From the IMG/VR virus record IMGVR_UViG_3300023112_000037, positions 1 to 41,955 of that record: a DNA stretch of 41,955 nucleotides. The stretch is one strand, 5' to 3'. Below the pieces are notes generated by a model. It saw nothing but the letters and a program-made list of their open reading frames with translations. It had not been told where the DNA came from and searched no databases. The DNA comes from a virus. Made by a program: the position numbers and the translations under genes. Shown here one piece after another: positions 23,439 to 32,317 of this stretch. Position 1 is the first letter of the stretch. Each line of letters opens with the position of its first letter.

Positions 23439-23996
23439 ATGAAACACGTACTTAGTTTAAATATTCCAGATACAATGAATGATTGGTCATTGACTATTCA
23501 TGACACAAGTATTTATGCAGAGAATATGTCTATCAGTTGCCCAACCCTACAAGTATTAATGCCAGGATTTACTGCAGCAACCACAATCAACGAAGATTCT
23601 GTACCGCCTTTAGAAGGGGGATTCATCCGTCATCTTACAGCGTGTGACTTAGAAGTACAAAGCGAGAACTGTGGTACTGCTTACAATTGTCTTCCTGACG
23701 GCATTTACGTGATACGATATAGTGTTTCACCTAACGACTTGGTTTACGTCGAATACAACCACCTTAGAATGGTTCAAGCGATGAAGCTATACCAAAAACA
23801 TTTGTGCGATCTAGAGCTACAAGCATGCGCGATTCCTGCAAACAAGAAAGCAAGATTCGATGAGCTTATGGAAATCAAAGGTTTCCTTGACTCAGCTAAA
23901 GCTAAAGTAGACTTCTGCCATGAACCTAGCAAGGGTATGGAACTTTACAACTATGCTTTAAGCAGGTTGAAGAAGTTAGATTGCAAGTCATGCTAA
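23439..23996 (+). CDS. Conserved structural protein of unknown place
   Basis: The 185-residue protein reads IPDTMNDWSLTIHDTSIY, then CPTLQVLMPGF, a LTACDLEVQSENC block, LPDGIYVIRYSVSPNDLVYVEYNHLR, and a helical C-terminus ending SRLKKLDCKSC. I recall this word order as widespread in Bacteroidota phages near tail genes, with no established function. It has 8 cysteines. A role in the tail or neck is inferred from position. Confidence 0.55.
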   Translation: MKHVLSLNIPDTMNDWSLTIHDTSIYAENMSISCPTLQVLMPGFTAATTINEDSVPPLEGGFIRHLTACDLEVQSENCGTAYNCLPDGIYVIRYSVSPNDLVYVEYNHLRMVQAMKLYQKHLCDLELQACAIPANKKARFDELMEIKGFLDSAKAKVDFCHEPSKGMELYNYALSRLKKLDCKSC

Positions 23997-24008
23997 AAAG
24001 AAACCATA

Positions 24009-24134
24009 ATGCCGAAACAAAAATGCTCCAACTGTAAAAGAACTCTAGGATGCGGTTGCCAAATAAAGGTAGCTAAGAATGGAGTCAAATGCTGTAAGTA
24101 CTGTGTAAATGCTTACAATAAAAATATTAAGTGA
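24009..24134 (+). CDS. 41-residue Cys-rich mini-protein
   Basis: This short gene begins MPKQKCSNCKRTLGCGCQIK and holds eight cysteines: CSNC, CGC, CC, and YC near the end. The spacing suggests a zinc knuckle. Its TGA overlaps the next gene's ATG (TGATG), supporting translation. Similar tiny Cys-rich proteins occur beside tail genes in related phages as I recall. It could be a metal-binding assembly factor. Confidence 0.6.
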   Translation: MPKQKCSNCKRTLGCGCQIKVAKNGVKCCKYCVNAYNKNIK

Positions 24135-26653
24135 TGATTAGAACGTATGCCGTAGGTAATCGCAACATTGTAAGTAGGCTAGATAGCCATACAGGTCCTT
24201 GGATTGATTTAACTCCCATAGGGACTATTGAAGCAAATTGGAGGGATACAATGACAGACCCTACGAATCCTGACAAGGTTATCATTGTAGGAACATCTGG
24301 AAGCTTGATTAACAATTCGAGTATTCAAATATCATCCGATGCGGGGTTAACATGGACTGTTCCTGGTGGAAATTGGTCCGGAGCAGCTCTTGAACTTCAT
24401 GAGGTGTGGTATGTTGATGAACTTATTATATGGGCTGTAAACTTCAATGGTATCGTGGTTCGCTCATTAGATGGAGGACTGACTTTTAATGTCACAGCAA
24501 GCTTCGTTTTTAAAGACACTCTCAAAGACATTCCTTTTACCGCAGCTATCCACGCTTTAAGTGCAGATGTTGCCGTTGTAATGGGGACACTCACTAGTGC
24601 TGGAACATCGAGAGATGCTTACGCATGGAAGACTAATGACGGAGGTGGTTCATGGGAGATACTTAACACATTGTCAACTTATCTTTTACCTGTACCGCCA
24701 GAGTTAAGAAATCAAGAAGAATATAATATTTCAGGACTAGACTTAACAAATGCAGGCAGTGGGTATGATCCAAGCACTACTATTCTTAATGTAGCTACAA
24801 CTACATCAGGTATAGGGACAGGATGTATATTAAATCTTGCCACAGATGCTTTAGGTGCAATAACTACAATTGCCATTACTTCTGGGGGAACAAACTACCT
24901 AATCGGAGATACCCTCGAACCTACCGGAATATCTGGAGTTGGTGGACTCTTTACCGTGATTGGAGTTCAAGAAGGAAACCCTGTCGGAAAAGCAACGGGC
25001 GCTTGGATGTCTGATGACGAACAACGTATTGTTTTATCGAGTGGTTACACTCAGCAATTAAGTATTGACGGTGGTCAAACATTTGATTCTGTACTTCCGG
25101 AAATAACAAGGTCTGGGGAGCACTTAACATGGTTCCCTTCATACGGAGATCCTACACGTTTTAGAAATGTAGGTGGGCCTGTATATAATATAAATGAGAG
25201 TATAGATGACGGTTCTTCTTGGGCGACAACAAGGTCGGGTGGAGTCATCATCTTAGGTGCTCATTTCTACAGTATACAAAACGGATACTACGTAATAAAT
25301 AATGAAGTCTTCTCTACATCAAACGGAGGTGTTACGGGTATAGTAAGTCATACTGATTCGTCACCATCAACAGTTTATCAAGCTGTATGGACAAGTCAAG
25401 AGTCGCCTATCGTAACGCCACCTACTGTGATGACGCTTACTCCTTGTTGTGGAGGTACAGTGTATCAGTTTGGGGTTAGTCCCGAAGCACAATGTACAGC
25501 GTTCCGAATTACAATAGATACTGATTCACCTGCAAATACTATAACTTATACAGACTGTGATGGTATACTTCAAACTATTACTTATAACGCTGTAATACCA
25601 CCTGAACATACACAAGCATTAGTTTTTGATATTTGTGTATTGGATGGAACTACAGTAGATTTAGGTCTAGCAGCTCCATCTGCTATGGTAGAACAAGGAG
25701 ATTGTTCGGTACCAACTCTTCCAGATTGGATTGACTTAGATAATCTACCTGATGTAATCAAGTGGACTATTGACGGTGTTACAGAATGTTACACTCTTAC
25801 TTTTGAGAATGTCATCACGTTACCAACAGGCTTGATACCACCACCATTAAGTGTTGATGTTGAGGTGTTACCTTATGATGATTGCGATGAAGCAACGGTT
25901 GATCCAGATTGTCTTTGCGAGCCACCGTTTCCTAATACATGTTATAAACTCCAAGATTGTGCGGGGATAGCTGATTCGATATTCACGCGAACAGATTTGT
26001 CAAGCGTTATAGGGTCGGTTATTACTTTAGCTGACGAGAACAACAACGAGATTGAAGGGTGCTGGTTTGTAATCGAGGTAGGATTAGATTGTCCTACAGA
26101 TGTGATTGTTTCTGTGTATAGATGTTTTGAGGACTGTGAAGATTGTCTTCCTACACCATTACCACCAGAGGTTCCATGTCCAAGACCTGTAGACCCCGGA
26201 TATAGTACAGGGATGTGTGACCCTCAAATTGTTGAGGATATCTATTGTTCTTTCGCTGAGATGAATTATCAGAGGATGATGTCTAAGCGATTCGCAATAA
26301 AGTTCTGCTGTCCTCCTAACGAGATGGACTTAGTTATTAAGAAAGAGAAGATTGATATGTTGCTTAGAACTGCGGAGGATCCAACTCCCGACCCTTGCGA
26401 CCCAATCTGTTATGCTTACGAGATTTACATCGATGCTACAGATTCTGCAGTAACTACATATATGGATTGTTTCGAGGTTGAGCAAACGATTATCACAGAT
26501 GTAGATGTTGACCCATTAGCTTCACCTAGATTGGTTGGCTTCTGTGCTTTAGATACTTCTGCTCCGATGACAACAATAACTCATCCTGATACAACTACAG
26601 ATACACACCTAGTCCCAAGACAAGATGAATGTGTGCCGCCTGTAGTAAACTGA
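24134..26653 (+). CDS. Asp-box beta-propeller tail protein
   Basis: The start is the ATG at 24134; the GTG at 24131 overlaps it. The N-terminal half (to about residue 400) carries Asp-box repeats of the S/TxDxGxxW type: SSDAGLTW, SLDGGLTF, TNDGGGSWE, SIDGGQTFD and DDGSSWAT, so a sialidase-like beta-propeller is likely, without visible catalytic residues. A Gly/Thr module interrupts the propeller at about 195-281. The remainder is beta-rich, then Cys/Pro-rich (DPTPDPCDPICYAYE). I infer a large host-contact or appendage protein. Confidence 0.55.
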   Translation: MIRTYAVGNRNIVSRLDSHTGPWIDLTPIGTIEANWRDTMTDPTNPDKVIIVGTSGSLINNSSIQISSDAGLTWTVPGGNWSGAALELHEVWYVDELIIWAVNFNGIVVRSLDGGLTFNVTASFVFKDTLKDIPFTAAIHALSADVAVVMGTLTSAGTSRDAYAWKTNDGGGSWEILNTLSTYLLPVPPELRNQEEYNISGLDLTNAGSGYDPSTTILNVATTTSGIGTGCILNLATDALGAITTIAITSGGTNYLIGDTLEPTGISGVGGLFTVIGVQEGNPVGKATGAWMSDDEQRIVLSSGYTQQLSIDGGQTFDSVLPEITRSGEHLTWFPSYGDPTRFRNVGGPVYNINESIDDGSSWATTRSGGVIILGAHFYSIQNGYYVINNEVFSTSNGGVTGIVSHTDSSPSTVYQAVWTSQESPIVTPPTVMTLTPCCGGTVYQFGVSPEAQCTAFRITIDTDSPANTITYTDCDGILQTITYNAVIPPEHTQALVFDICVLDGTTVDLGLAAPSAMVEQGDCSVPTLPDWIDLDNLPDVIKWTIDGVTECYTLTFENVITLPTGLIPPPLSVDVEVLPYDDCDEATVDPDCLCEPPFPNTCYKLQDCAGIADSIFTRTDLSSVIGSVITLADENNNEIEGCWFVIEVGLDCPTDVIVSVYRCFEDCEDCLPTPLPPEVPCPRPVDPGYSTGMCDPQIVEDIYCSFAEMNYQRMMSKRFAIKFCCPPNEMDLVIKKEKIDMLLRTAEDPTPDPCDPICYAYEIYIDATDSAVTTYMDCFEVEQTIITDVDVDPLASPRLVGFCALDTSAPMTTITHPDTTTDTHLVPRQDECVPPVVN

Positions 26654-26662
26654 GACTGGTAG

Positions 26663-26693
26663 TTGCTAATGTTAATGAAATTGAGTATCTTAT
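26663..26693 (+). promoter_or_regulatory. Bacteroidota-type promoter (GTTG-N20-TATCTTAT)
   Basis: TTG at 26663-26665 and TATCTTAT at 26686-26693 are 20 bases apart. The word GAGTATCTTATAT is identical to that at 3280-3292. It would start transcription near 26700, just before the appendage genes. Confidence 0.5.
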
Positions 26694-26708
26694 ATTAAAT
26701 GAAGAGTT

Positions 26709-27209
26709 ATGAGTAAGCCGACAAATTTGAGTTCACATAATGGATGCGTACCTACCGCATCAACCTGTATTATATGGCAGGGGAAAGACATTGACTGTCT
26801 TCAAATATGCAATGGACAATCGATTGATGATGTTATTCATCAGTTAGGGTGTCTAGTGTGCACAATAAAGGATCAGCTTAACCCTGACACTTATGATTTA
26901 GAATGCTTCAACTTAGATGCTTGTGACATTCCTCATACATTTAGAGAGCTTATGCAGTTCATGCTAGAGATAGTGTGTCAAGTGCAAGACGCATACTTAA
27001 ATGGGGATGCAGGAGCAGAGCCGTCAGTTGATGGAATCCCAAGTGTATCTGTAGCGTCATGCTTTACAGGTCAGTTAGGAAATTCAGCTCTTATTACAGA
27101 TTACATTGAAGCTATAGGAGAGTTGGTGTGTGAACAACAGAACACAATAGCGAACCAGCAACAAGCTATCTTGCAAATGCAAGAGGAGATAGCAATACTT
27201 AAAGGATAA
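26709..27209 (+). CDS. Tail appendage connector-like protein
   Basis: The 166 residues open with CVPTASTCIIWQGKDIDCL then ICNGQSIDDVIHQLGCLVC, a motif order I associate with N-terminal attachment segments of phage tail fibres in Bacteroidota phages. The middle has LECFNLDACDIPHTF, and the C-terminus is a helix with Gln-rich coiled coil (QQNTIANQQQAILQMQEEI). It has 12 cysteines in a short chain. A trimeric adaptor between tail and fibres is inferred. Confidence 0.55.
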   Translation: MSKPTNLSSHNGCVPTASTCIIWQGKDIDCLQICNGQSIDDVIHQLGCLVCTIKDQLNPDTYDLECFNLDACDIPHTFRELMQFMLEIVCQVQDAYLNGDAGAEPSVDGIPSVSVASCFTGQLGNSALITDYIEAIGELVCEQQNTIANQQQAILQMQEEIAILKG

Positions 27210-27220
27210 AACTTAGAATT

Positions 27221-28039
27221 ATGCCGTGTAACGATTGTGGAAAAACAGAAGAAGGATGTGGATGTCAACAAGAGGCTTTACATATAAGTCAAATATGTAA
27301 CCCCGTAGACTGTCCTTCAAACGAATGTAGTGAAACGTTCGATGCTCAGTGTATTCTTTATACTGGAGATGACATCATATGTAACGATGTTATATTAGGT
27401 ACTGCAGGCGAGAATATCGCACAGATGGTAGCTAATATCACAGCATACTTTTGTTCAACAGAAGGAGTTGCTACTGCAATATTTTGTGGAGATGATGAGG
27501 TTGTACCTGCAGACACGTCGTTTGCAGATGCGTTGCCATTAATTGTAGGTTATTTTTGTGAAACACCACCCGGTAATATTCTTTTAGCATACAATAGCCA
27601 GACGGGTATTGGTAATACAGCAGGAGCTACAACGGTAAATGCGGTTGCTTTTTCTGTTCCTGGTAATACTTTAGCCAACGATGGAGATGAGTATGAGATG
27701 GATTTATATACAGAGTATCAGGAAAATGATCCTGTTGATATTGAAATTGGAATTGGGGCAGGTGCTACATGGACAAGAACTATTCAGAGTGCATCTAATG
27801 ATAAAAGTTTCTTTAAAGTCAAAGTAGCTCGTATTGATCAGAACAATCAAATGTGGACTATCGAAATGGTTACAGAAGATGTATTAAATACTAGATATGT
27901 TGCAGAGCTTGACGTAATTTATACAACAAAGGATTTATCTACAACTGAGAACTGGACTGTTAATTTGATTAACAGTGGTGCTGCAGGAGCAAATTCTCTA
28001 GTATTACATAAGGCAGTTCTTAAAATAAACAAAGTATAA
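27221..28039 (+). CDS. Appendage protein: Cys-rich N-terminus, jelly-roll head
   Basis: The first 60 residues carry CNDCGKTEEGCGC, ICNPVDCPSNECSETFDAQC, then ILYTGDDIICND, a family I recall from tail-fibre adaptors. The C-terminal 130 residues form a beta head ([37 protein letters not shown]) that is clearly related to the head of the next gene's product. It has 14 cysteines. I infer a trimeric fibre that docks by the N-terminus and touches the host with the head. Confidence 0.55.
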   Translation: MPCNDCGKTEEGCGCQQEALHISQICNPVDCPSNECSETFDAQCILYTGDDIICNDVILGTAGENIAQMVANITAYFCSTEGVATAIFCGDDEVVPADTSFADALPLIVGYFCETPPGNILLAYNSQTGIGNTAGATTVNAVAFSVPGNTLANDGDEYEMDLYTEYQENDPVDIEIGIGAGATWTRTIQSASNDKSFFKVKVARIDQNNQMWTIEMVTEDVLNTRYVAELDVIYTTKDLSTTENWTVNLINSGAAGANSLVLHKAVLKINKV

Positions 28040-28040
28040 G

Positions 28041-28880
28041 ATGGGAGCATGCGACGAAAGAGTAGGCCCTAGAGGTCCAAGAGGTTTTCAAGGAGAGAAA
28101 GGTGAAACAGGAGCTTCTGGCGTGGAAGGTCGTGAAGGTCGTAGAGGTCCTGTAGGTTTAACGGGACTTACGGGTGCTCAAGGAGAACATGGTAATGATG
28201 GTGCTAAAGGGGATAAGGGAGACACAGGTCTTCAAGGTCCTGCAGGAATACCGGGAAGAGATGGGGACGAAGGAGCTATGGGTCCGAAAGGAGCTAACGG
28301 TCTTGATGGTGTTGATGGAGAGAAAGGAGGCCCAGGTGCTCAAGGTCCAACAGGAGCGACAGGGCAAAAAGGTGACACAGGTGACACAGGTACTGCAGGT
28401 ACTGATGGAAGATATATCTTAGGTTCTTATGTTAGTTTAACGGGAATCGGAAACTCAGATGCTACAGGAGATGAAACAGTACTGTTTACTCAAGCCGTTA
28501 CAGGGAATACCCTAGCTAACGATGGAGAGGAATTGGAGTTCATTTTAGATACTGAGTATCAGCAAAATGATTTGGTCAACTTAATATTTGAGTTAGATCC
28601 TGCGAACAGATACACTTACGCTTATCAAAACACAGAGAACGATATCCGTTTCATAAAAGTGATTGTAACTAGAGTGAATAGTACAAGTCAACTATGGAGC
28701 ATACAAGACGTTTGTAAAAACGCACTTAACAATATCGCCATCAAAACAGTTGAGACGTTTACAACTAGCTTTGACTTAACAAGACCTATGACATTTAACT
28801 TATTAGCAGATAACGTTGCTCTAGGAGCTAACCAAGTTCTGTTAAAGAAGTGTAGTATGTATCTAAACAAATTACAATAA
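28041..28880 (+). CDS. Collagen-like fibre with jelly-roll head
   Basis: After MGACDERV, about 38 Gly-X-Y triplets run without a break (residues 9-123), enough for a triple-helical stalk about 30 nm long. The C-terminal 150 residues ([40 protein letters not shown]) are a paralogue of the head in the previous gene. Phage collagen-like fibres trimerise through such heads. A host-adhesion fibre is inferred. Confidence 0.75.
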   Translation: MGACDERVGPRGPRGFQGEKGETGASGVEGREGRRGPVGLTGLTGAQGEHGNDGAKGDKGDTGLQGPAGIPGRDGDEGAMGPKGANGLDGVDGEKGGPGAQGPTGATGQKGDTGDTGTAGTDGRYILGSYVSLTGIGNSDATGDETVLFTQAVTGNTLANDGEELEFILDTEYQQNDLVNLIFELDPANRYTYAYQNTENDIRFIKVIVTRVNSTSQLWSIQDVCKNALNNIAIKTVETFTTSFDLTRPMTFNLLADNVALGANQVLLKKCSMYLNKLQ

Positions 28881-28881
28881 G

Positions 28882-29562
28882 ATGAGTGCTTGTAGAGAGT
28901 GTGGTTGTAAAGATGGGGACAGAGGTCCTCAAGGTCCAGCGGGAGCCGTTGGAGCAACAGGTCCTGCAGGTGATGTAGGTGCTACAGGCCCACAAGGTCC
29001 GAAGGGCGATGATGGTATTCAAGGAATACAAGGTGACCAAGGATCGCAAGGTCCACAAGGTCCGAGTGGTTCAAATATTACAGGTCCAGCAGGCCCAACA
29101 GGTCCTCAAGGAGATACAGGTATTGATGGTCCTCAAGGTAATGATGGTGCTGATGGTGCTGATGGTACTGACGGAGCGAATGGTCAAGGTCAGATAACTT
29201 GGAGTATTGACGCTACAGTCGGTGCGGCTACAGTTAATCCCGTTGCAAACTCAGGCTTAATCTTAAAGAATACTGGTGGTCTATTAACAATAGAACTTCC
29301 TTTAGGCTCTCTACTAGGCGATTTAGTTTCTGTAGCAGGAACTATATATGGAACAGGTGGATGGAAACTTAAAGCTCAAGGAACTGAAACTATACAAATG
29401 ACAAGCGTAACCCCGTTAGACTTTCAGACGTCAGGAGGTGGAGAGGTTGTTATTGGCCCAAATAACTTTAACGATGTAGTGCACTTGCTTTCTGATGGCT
29501 TAGGCGCTTGGATAATTGTAGACAAGATTTTTGCTAACGGAACAATACCTTTGTTTACATAA
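28882..29562 (+). CDS. Collagen-like fibre, second copy
   Basis: [12 protein letters not shown] is followed by about 29 Gly-X-Y triplets, interrupted once by Ile-Thr (GSNITGPAG). The C-terminal 130 residues differ from the previous fibre's head: [51 protein letters not shown], and a closing [13 protein letters not shown]. They read as a beta-sandwich. The Cys-rich start is shared with its neighbours. The ATG lies 1 base after the previous stop. Confidence 0.72.
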   Translation: MSACRECGCKDGDRGPQGPAGAVGATGPAGDVGATGPQGPKGDDGIQGIQGDQGSQGPQGPSGSNITGPAGPTGPQGDTGIDGPQGNDGADGADGTDGANGQGQITWSIDATVGAATVNPVANSGLILKNTGGLLTIELPLGSLLGDLVSVAGTIYGTGGWKLKAQGTETIQMTSVTPLDFQTSGGGEVVIGPNNFNDVVHLLSDGLGAWIIVDKIFANGTIPLFT

Positions 29563-30296
29563 TGAACGATTGCAACCCTATACCATGTGACTGTAAGGAT
29601 GGACGTGCTGGCATGTCTGGACTTGACGGAGCTAGCGGTAAAGCTGGAGTTAATGGTATGCCCGGAATTGAAGGACCGAAAGGTCCTCAAGGTGACCAAG
29701 GAGCGCAAGGTCCTGATGGAATAGCAGGTGAAGTTGGAATAGCAGGAGATGACGGTACGGTTTCTATTCATGGACCTCAAGGCCCTCAAGGTCCTCAAGG
29801 TGACCAAGGAGCACAAGGTCTTGACGGAAATGATGGAGATGATGGAGATGCGGGAGCTAGAGGTTCTGATGCTGTAGATAATCTGTTTAAAGAGATTGAT
29901 GAGTTCACACCTACAGCTCCACCAATTATACGAACACATAACTTTGGCTTAAATCAGATTCACATAATGAGAAATACTGGAGTCATTTGGAATAGGTTGG
30001 CAGGCACATGGAACTCGCCTCCAGTTCCTATAGGGTCTTTAGATAAGGTTTACGGTTCTTTTGCTACAGTGGATTGGTTTATGGAGGTAATGAATGGGCA
30101 GAGATTACAAATGAATGGTGTTCAGTCAAGTATTGGATTTAATACGATTATAGGTAGTTTACCTTCTAATCCCGGAAGTCCCACATTTAAGCCAGCAAAC
30201 AACAGAGACTGTTTCACTTTCCTTTATATAGGAGATGATGAATGGTTAGTTATTAACGCAAATTTAGCAGGAAATACACTTCCTACTATTACATAA
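29562..30296 (+). CDS. Collagen-like fibre, third copy
   Basis: [14 protein letters not shown] precedes about 29 Gly-X-Y triplets with one break (GTVSIHGPQ). Within the stalk, a 23-base DNA word is repeated exactly at 29682-29704 and 29790-29812. The C-terminal 140 residues are a third type of beta head (FGLNQIHIMRNTGVIW, FATVDWFMEVMNGQRLQ). It overlaps the previous gene's stop as TAATG. Confidence 0.72.
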   Translation: MNDCNPIPCDCKDGRAGMSGLDGASGKAGVNGMPGIEGPKGPQGDQGAQGPDGIAGEVGIAGDDGTVSIHGPQGPQGPQGDQGAQGLDGNDGDDGDAGARGSDAVDNLFKEIDEFTPTAPPIIRTHNFGLNQIHIMRNTGVIWNRLAGTWNSPPVPIGSLDKVYGSFATVDWFMEVMNGQRLQMNGVQSSIGFNTIIGSLPSNPGSPTFKPANNRDCFTFLYIGDDEWLVINANLAGNTLPTIT

Positions 30297-30307
30297 TAAA
30301 AAAAGAT

Positions 30308-30982
30308 ATGAGTTGTTCAAAATGCAATACATCATGTTCATGTGCACACGCGTGTGGTTCTACTAAAGGAGAACGTGGACTAAGAGGATTAACAGGACCA
30401 CAAGGAGAGCCGGGTCCAGCAGGGCCAGCGGGTGGTGGTGTCGTTAATAGACTTAACTTCTTTGAGGAGCATACCGACGACCAAGCTATAACAGATACTA
30501 TATTTTATTTCCCACCGGGTTATGAAATATTAAGCTGGACTAACAACACAGGTGCTCCGATAACTATTATAGCTCATGCAACAGGTCAATCTGTTAGAGG
30601 TGTTGGCATTGAAGAATCTTCTGACGTGAGTAACGATGTAGAAATGGCTCTTGTTAGAACTATCGTTGGCGTTGACGACTATACGTATACTCACCATATG
30701 AGATTCGATTTACGTGGTGGAAATTTTGACGCACTATATGTTGCGCCTCTAGCTGGAGTTCCTTTGACGATTACTTCACCTTTGGCGCCAAGGCAGTTAA
30801 CAACAGACGAAGATAACCCTACAGAATTTAGATTTGCACAATCTCTACTTAGCCAAGCCGCGCCAATCATGAAGAAAATTACTCTGAACAATGGTGAGGC
30901 AATCTCGGTTAAATTTAGAAGTAAAGGTTCGGGATCTACATTGCAGAGTGCTCAACTCTTTATTCAAGAATTAGATATGTAA
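30308..30982 (+). CDS. Short-collagen fibre protein with beta head
   Basis: MSCSKCNTSCSCAHACGS carries six cysteines, then about 8 Gly-X-Y triplets (GERGLRGLTGPQGEPGPAG). The 170-residue C-terminal domain is beta-rich (RLNFFEEHTDDQAITDTIFY, WTNNTGAPITIIAHATGQS) with no catalytic motif. The shorter stalk would place its head nearer the tail than in the three genes before. It is the last gene of the appendage block, followed by a terminator. Confidence 0.68.
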   Translation: MSCSKCNTSCSCAHACGSTKGERGLRGLTGPQGEPGPAGPAGGGVVNRLNFFEEHTDDQAITDTIFYFPPGYEILSWTNNTGAPITIIAHATGQSVRGVGIEESSDVSNDVEMALVRTIVGVDDYTYTHHMRFDLRGGNFDALYVAPLAGVPLTITSPLAPRQLTTDEDNPTEFRFAQSLLSQAAPIMKKITLNNGEAISVKFRSKGSGSTLQSAQLFIQELDM

Positions 30983-31028
30983 GACATTTAAAATGCTACA
31001 GTTGGTTGGTTTCTTTGTAGCTGACTGG

Positions 31029-31060
31029 ACCCTAACTGAGAAATCGGTTGGGGTTTTTTG
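31029..31060 (+). terminator. Terminator after the appendage block
   Basis: ACCCTAAC (31029-31036) pairs with GTTGGGGT (31047-31054; one T.G pair), followed by TTTTTTG. It closes the fibre operon. Confidence 0.8.
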
Positions 31061-31062
31061 CT

Positions 31063-31096
31063 TATATTTGGTGACTAACCAGAAGGTGTTCTGGTT
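31063..31096 (+). promoter_or_regulatory. Promoter -7 box with 5' hairpin at the predicted start
   Basis: TATATTTG at 31063-31070 matches TAnnTTTG exactly, though no TTTG is found at the usual distance. Seven bases downstream, AACCAGAA (31077-31084) pairs perfectly with TTCTGGTT (31089-31096) around GGTG. Such a hairpin at an mRNA's 5' end can block decay. The transcript would lead to the gene at 31134. Confidence 0.4.
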
Positions 31097-31133
31097 GCGA
31101 GTCCCATTAATTATCACTATATTATATTAAGGT

Positions 31134-31637
31134 ATGGCATACAAAAAACCAAATGTTAGAAAGCGTCGTGTAAAGTCTAAGTCTTCTCACGTCATGAATG
31201 AAAAGGTGCTGAGGGAGTTTAAAGAACAACACCCAGAGCACAAGGATATAACGCTAACAGAGTTTAATGCTATCGTAAAGAGGTTTAATACAAATATTGT
31301 TGATGAGATTATCAGCAAGAAGAACGGTATCTCTCTTCCAGAATTGATAGGTCAGATGTTGATAATATCTTTTCCTAGAAGTAAGAAGAAAGCTATTGAC
31401 TTTGGAACATCTAACAAGACGGGAGTTTTGACATACCACAGGAATTGGGACACTGATGATCGGTTAGGAAAGATTGTTTACTACTCAGGAAGATACTCGT
31501 TTCGATATAGCTACCTATGGGGGTTCACTCCTGCTAGGGGCTTTAAAAGTAAAGTGTCAGAAGCGTACAGAAAGCTTTGGGCAAAGTATATTTATGTTGA
31601 CAATAAGAGAGTGAGTATTAACTCTGTTTTAAAATAG
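31134..31637 (+). CDS. Conserved crAss-like protein of unknown function
   Basis: The 167-residue protein begins with a basic stretch (KKPNVRKRRVKSKSSH). The middle has FKEQHPEHKDITLTEFNAIV and EIISKKNGISLPELIGQMLI. The C-terminal third reads NWDTDDRLGKIVYYSG, then YSYLWGFTPARGFKSKVSEA. I recall this word order as a conserved small gene next to the tail genes in Bacteroidota crAss-like phages, without a function. The basic start and aromatic end suggest nucleic acid or capsid contact. Confidence 0.55.
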   Translation: MAYKKPNVRKRRVKSKSSHVMNEKVLREFKEQHPEHKDITLTEFNAIVKRFNTNIVDEIISKKNGISLPELIGQMLIISFPRSKKKAIDFGTSNKTGVLTYHRNWDTDDRLGKIVYYSGRYSFRYSYLWGFTPARGFKSKVSEAYRKLWAKYIYVDNKRVSINSVLK

Positions 31638-31641
31638 AAAG

Positions 31642-32313
31642 ATGACTACAATAGGAGAATCAGTTTCGAGAGTGAGGGGTATTATCAAAGGAACACAAGA
31701 GGATGCATTCCTTACGGATAGATTCGTCTATAGTATCATATCGAAGTACGCGAAGGTAGCTTTACGTAGACAGCAGAACGAAAAGAAGTTAATGGGTCAT
31801 GACGACCTGTTTGAGATGCTTTCGTTCGTGAACCTTGTCGACACCAACACCATAGAGGCTGAGTGCGCTCCAATCAAAACTAACTGTACGATTAAGAGAA
31901 CAGAGTTGAAACTTCCTAAAGTATTCAACGGGCAAAAAGGCCCATTGATTAGAAAGGTATATTCGGTTGACGGCTCTGAGACATTCTATAAAACGACTGC
32001 AGCACAATACATTTCCATAGCAATGGATCCTTGCTTGAAATACAACAAGGCTAAATACTTCTGGTACCGTAATGGATTCTTATATTTTCCCGACACGGAA
32101 GTAGAGGCTGTTATGATTGAGGCTTTATGGGAAGATACTCTTGACGGTTACTGTACAGTTGATGAGGAGGATTGCAGACCAATGCAAGATAGACCATTAC
32201 CTTTGCCAGACTATTTGTTTGCGGAGGTAGAACAAATGGCAGAACAAGAGTTCTCGCTTACATTTAAGATTCCTGACGATGGTGCTGATGATGGACAAAA
32301 CGTATTAAGATAA
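31642..32313 (+). CDS. Candidate ring/neck protein
   Basis: The 223-residue protein begins with a helical GESVSRVRGIIKGTQEDAF and LTDRFVYSIISKYAKVALRR, followed by a beta domain (YFWYRNGFLYFPDTEVEAV) and a helical end LFAEVEQMAEQEFSLTF. The helix bundle plus beta insertion resembles phage head-tail connector/ring proteins, and it stands directly before another neck-like gene. Cysteines occur in pairs. Family memory is weak, so the call rests on shape and position. Confidence 0.45.
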   Translation: MTTIGESVSRVRGIIKGTQEDAFLTDRFVYSIISKYAKVALRRQQNEKKLMGHDDLFEMLSFVNLVDTNTIEAECAPIKTNCTIKRTELKLPKVFNGQKGPLIRKVYSVDGSETFYKTTAAQYISIAMDPCLKYNKAKYFWYRNGFLYFPDTEVEAVMIEALWEDTLDGYCTVDEEDCRPMQDRPLPLPDYLFAEVEQMAEQEFSLTFKIPDDGADDGQNVLR

Positions 32314-32317
32314 GACC

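Noticed and set aside
28174-28422. Plus-strand frames of 72-82 codons inside the collagen stalks
   Set aside because: They are frame-shifted readings of GGT/CAA-type triplets with low-complexity products.
29424-29939. 171-codon minus-strand frame across two collagen-like genes
   Set aside because: It is a by-product of Gly-X-Y codon periodicity, which leaves other frames free of stops.
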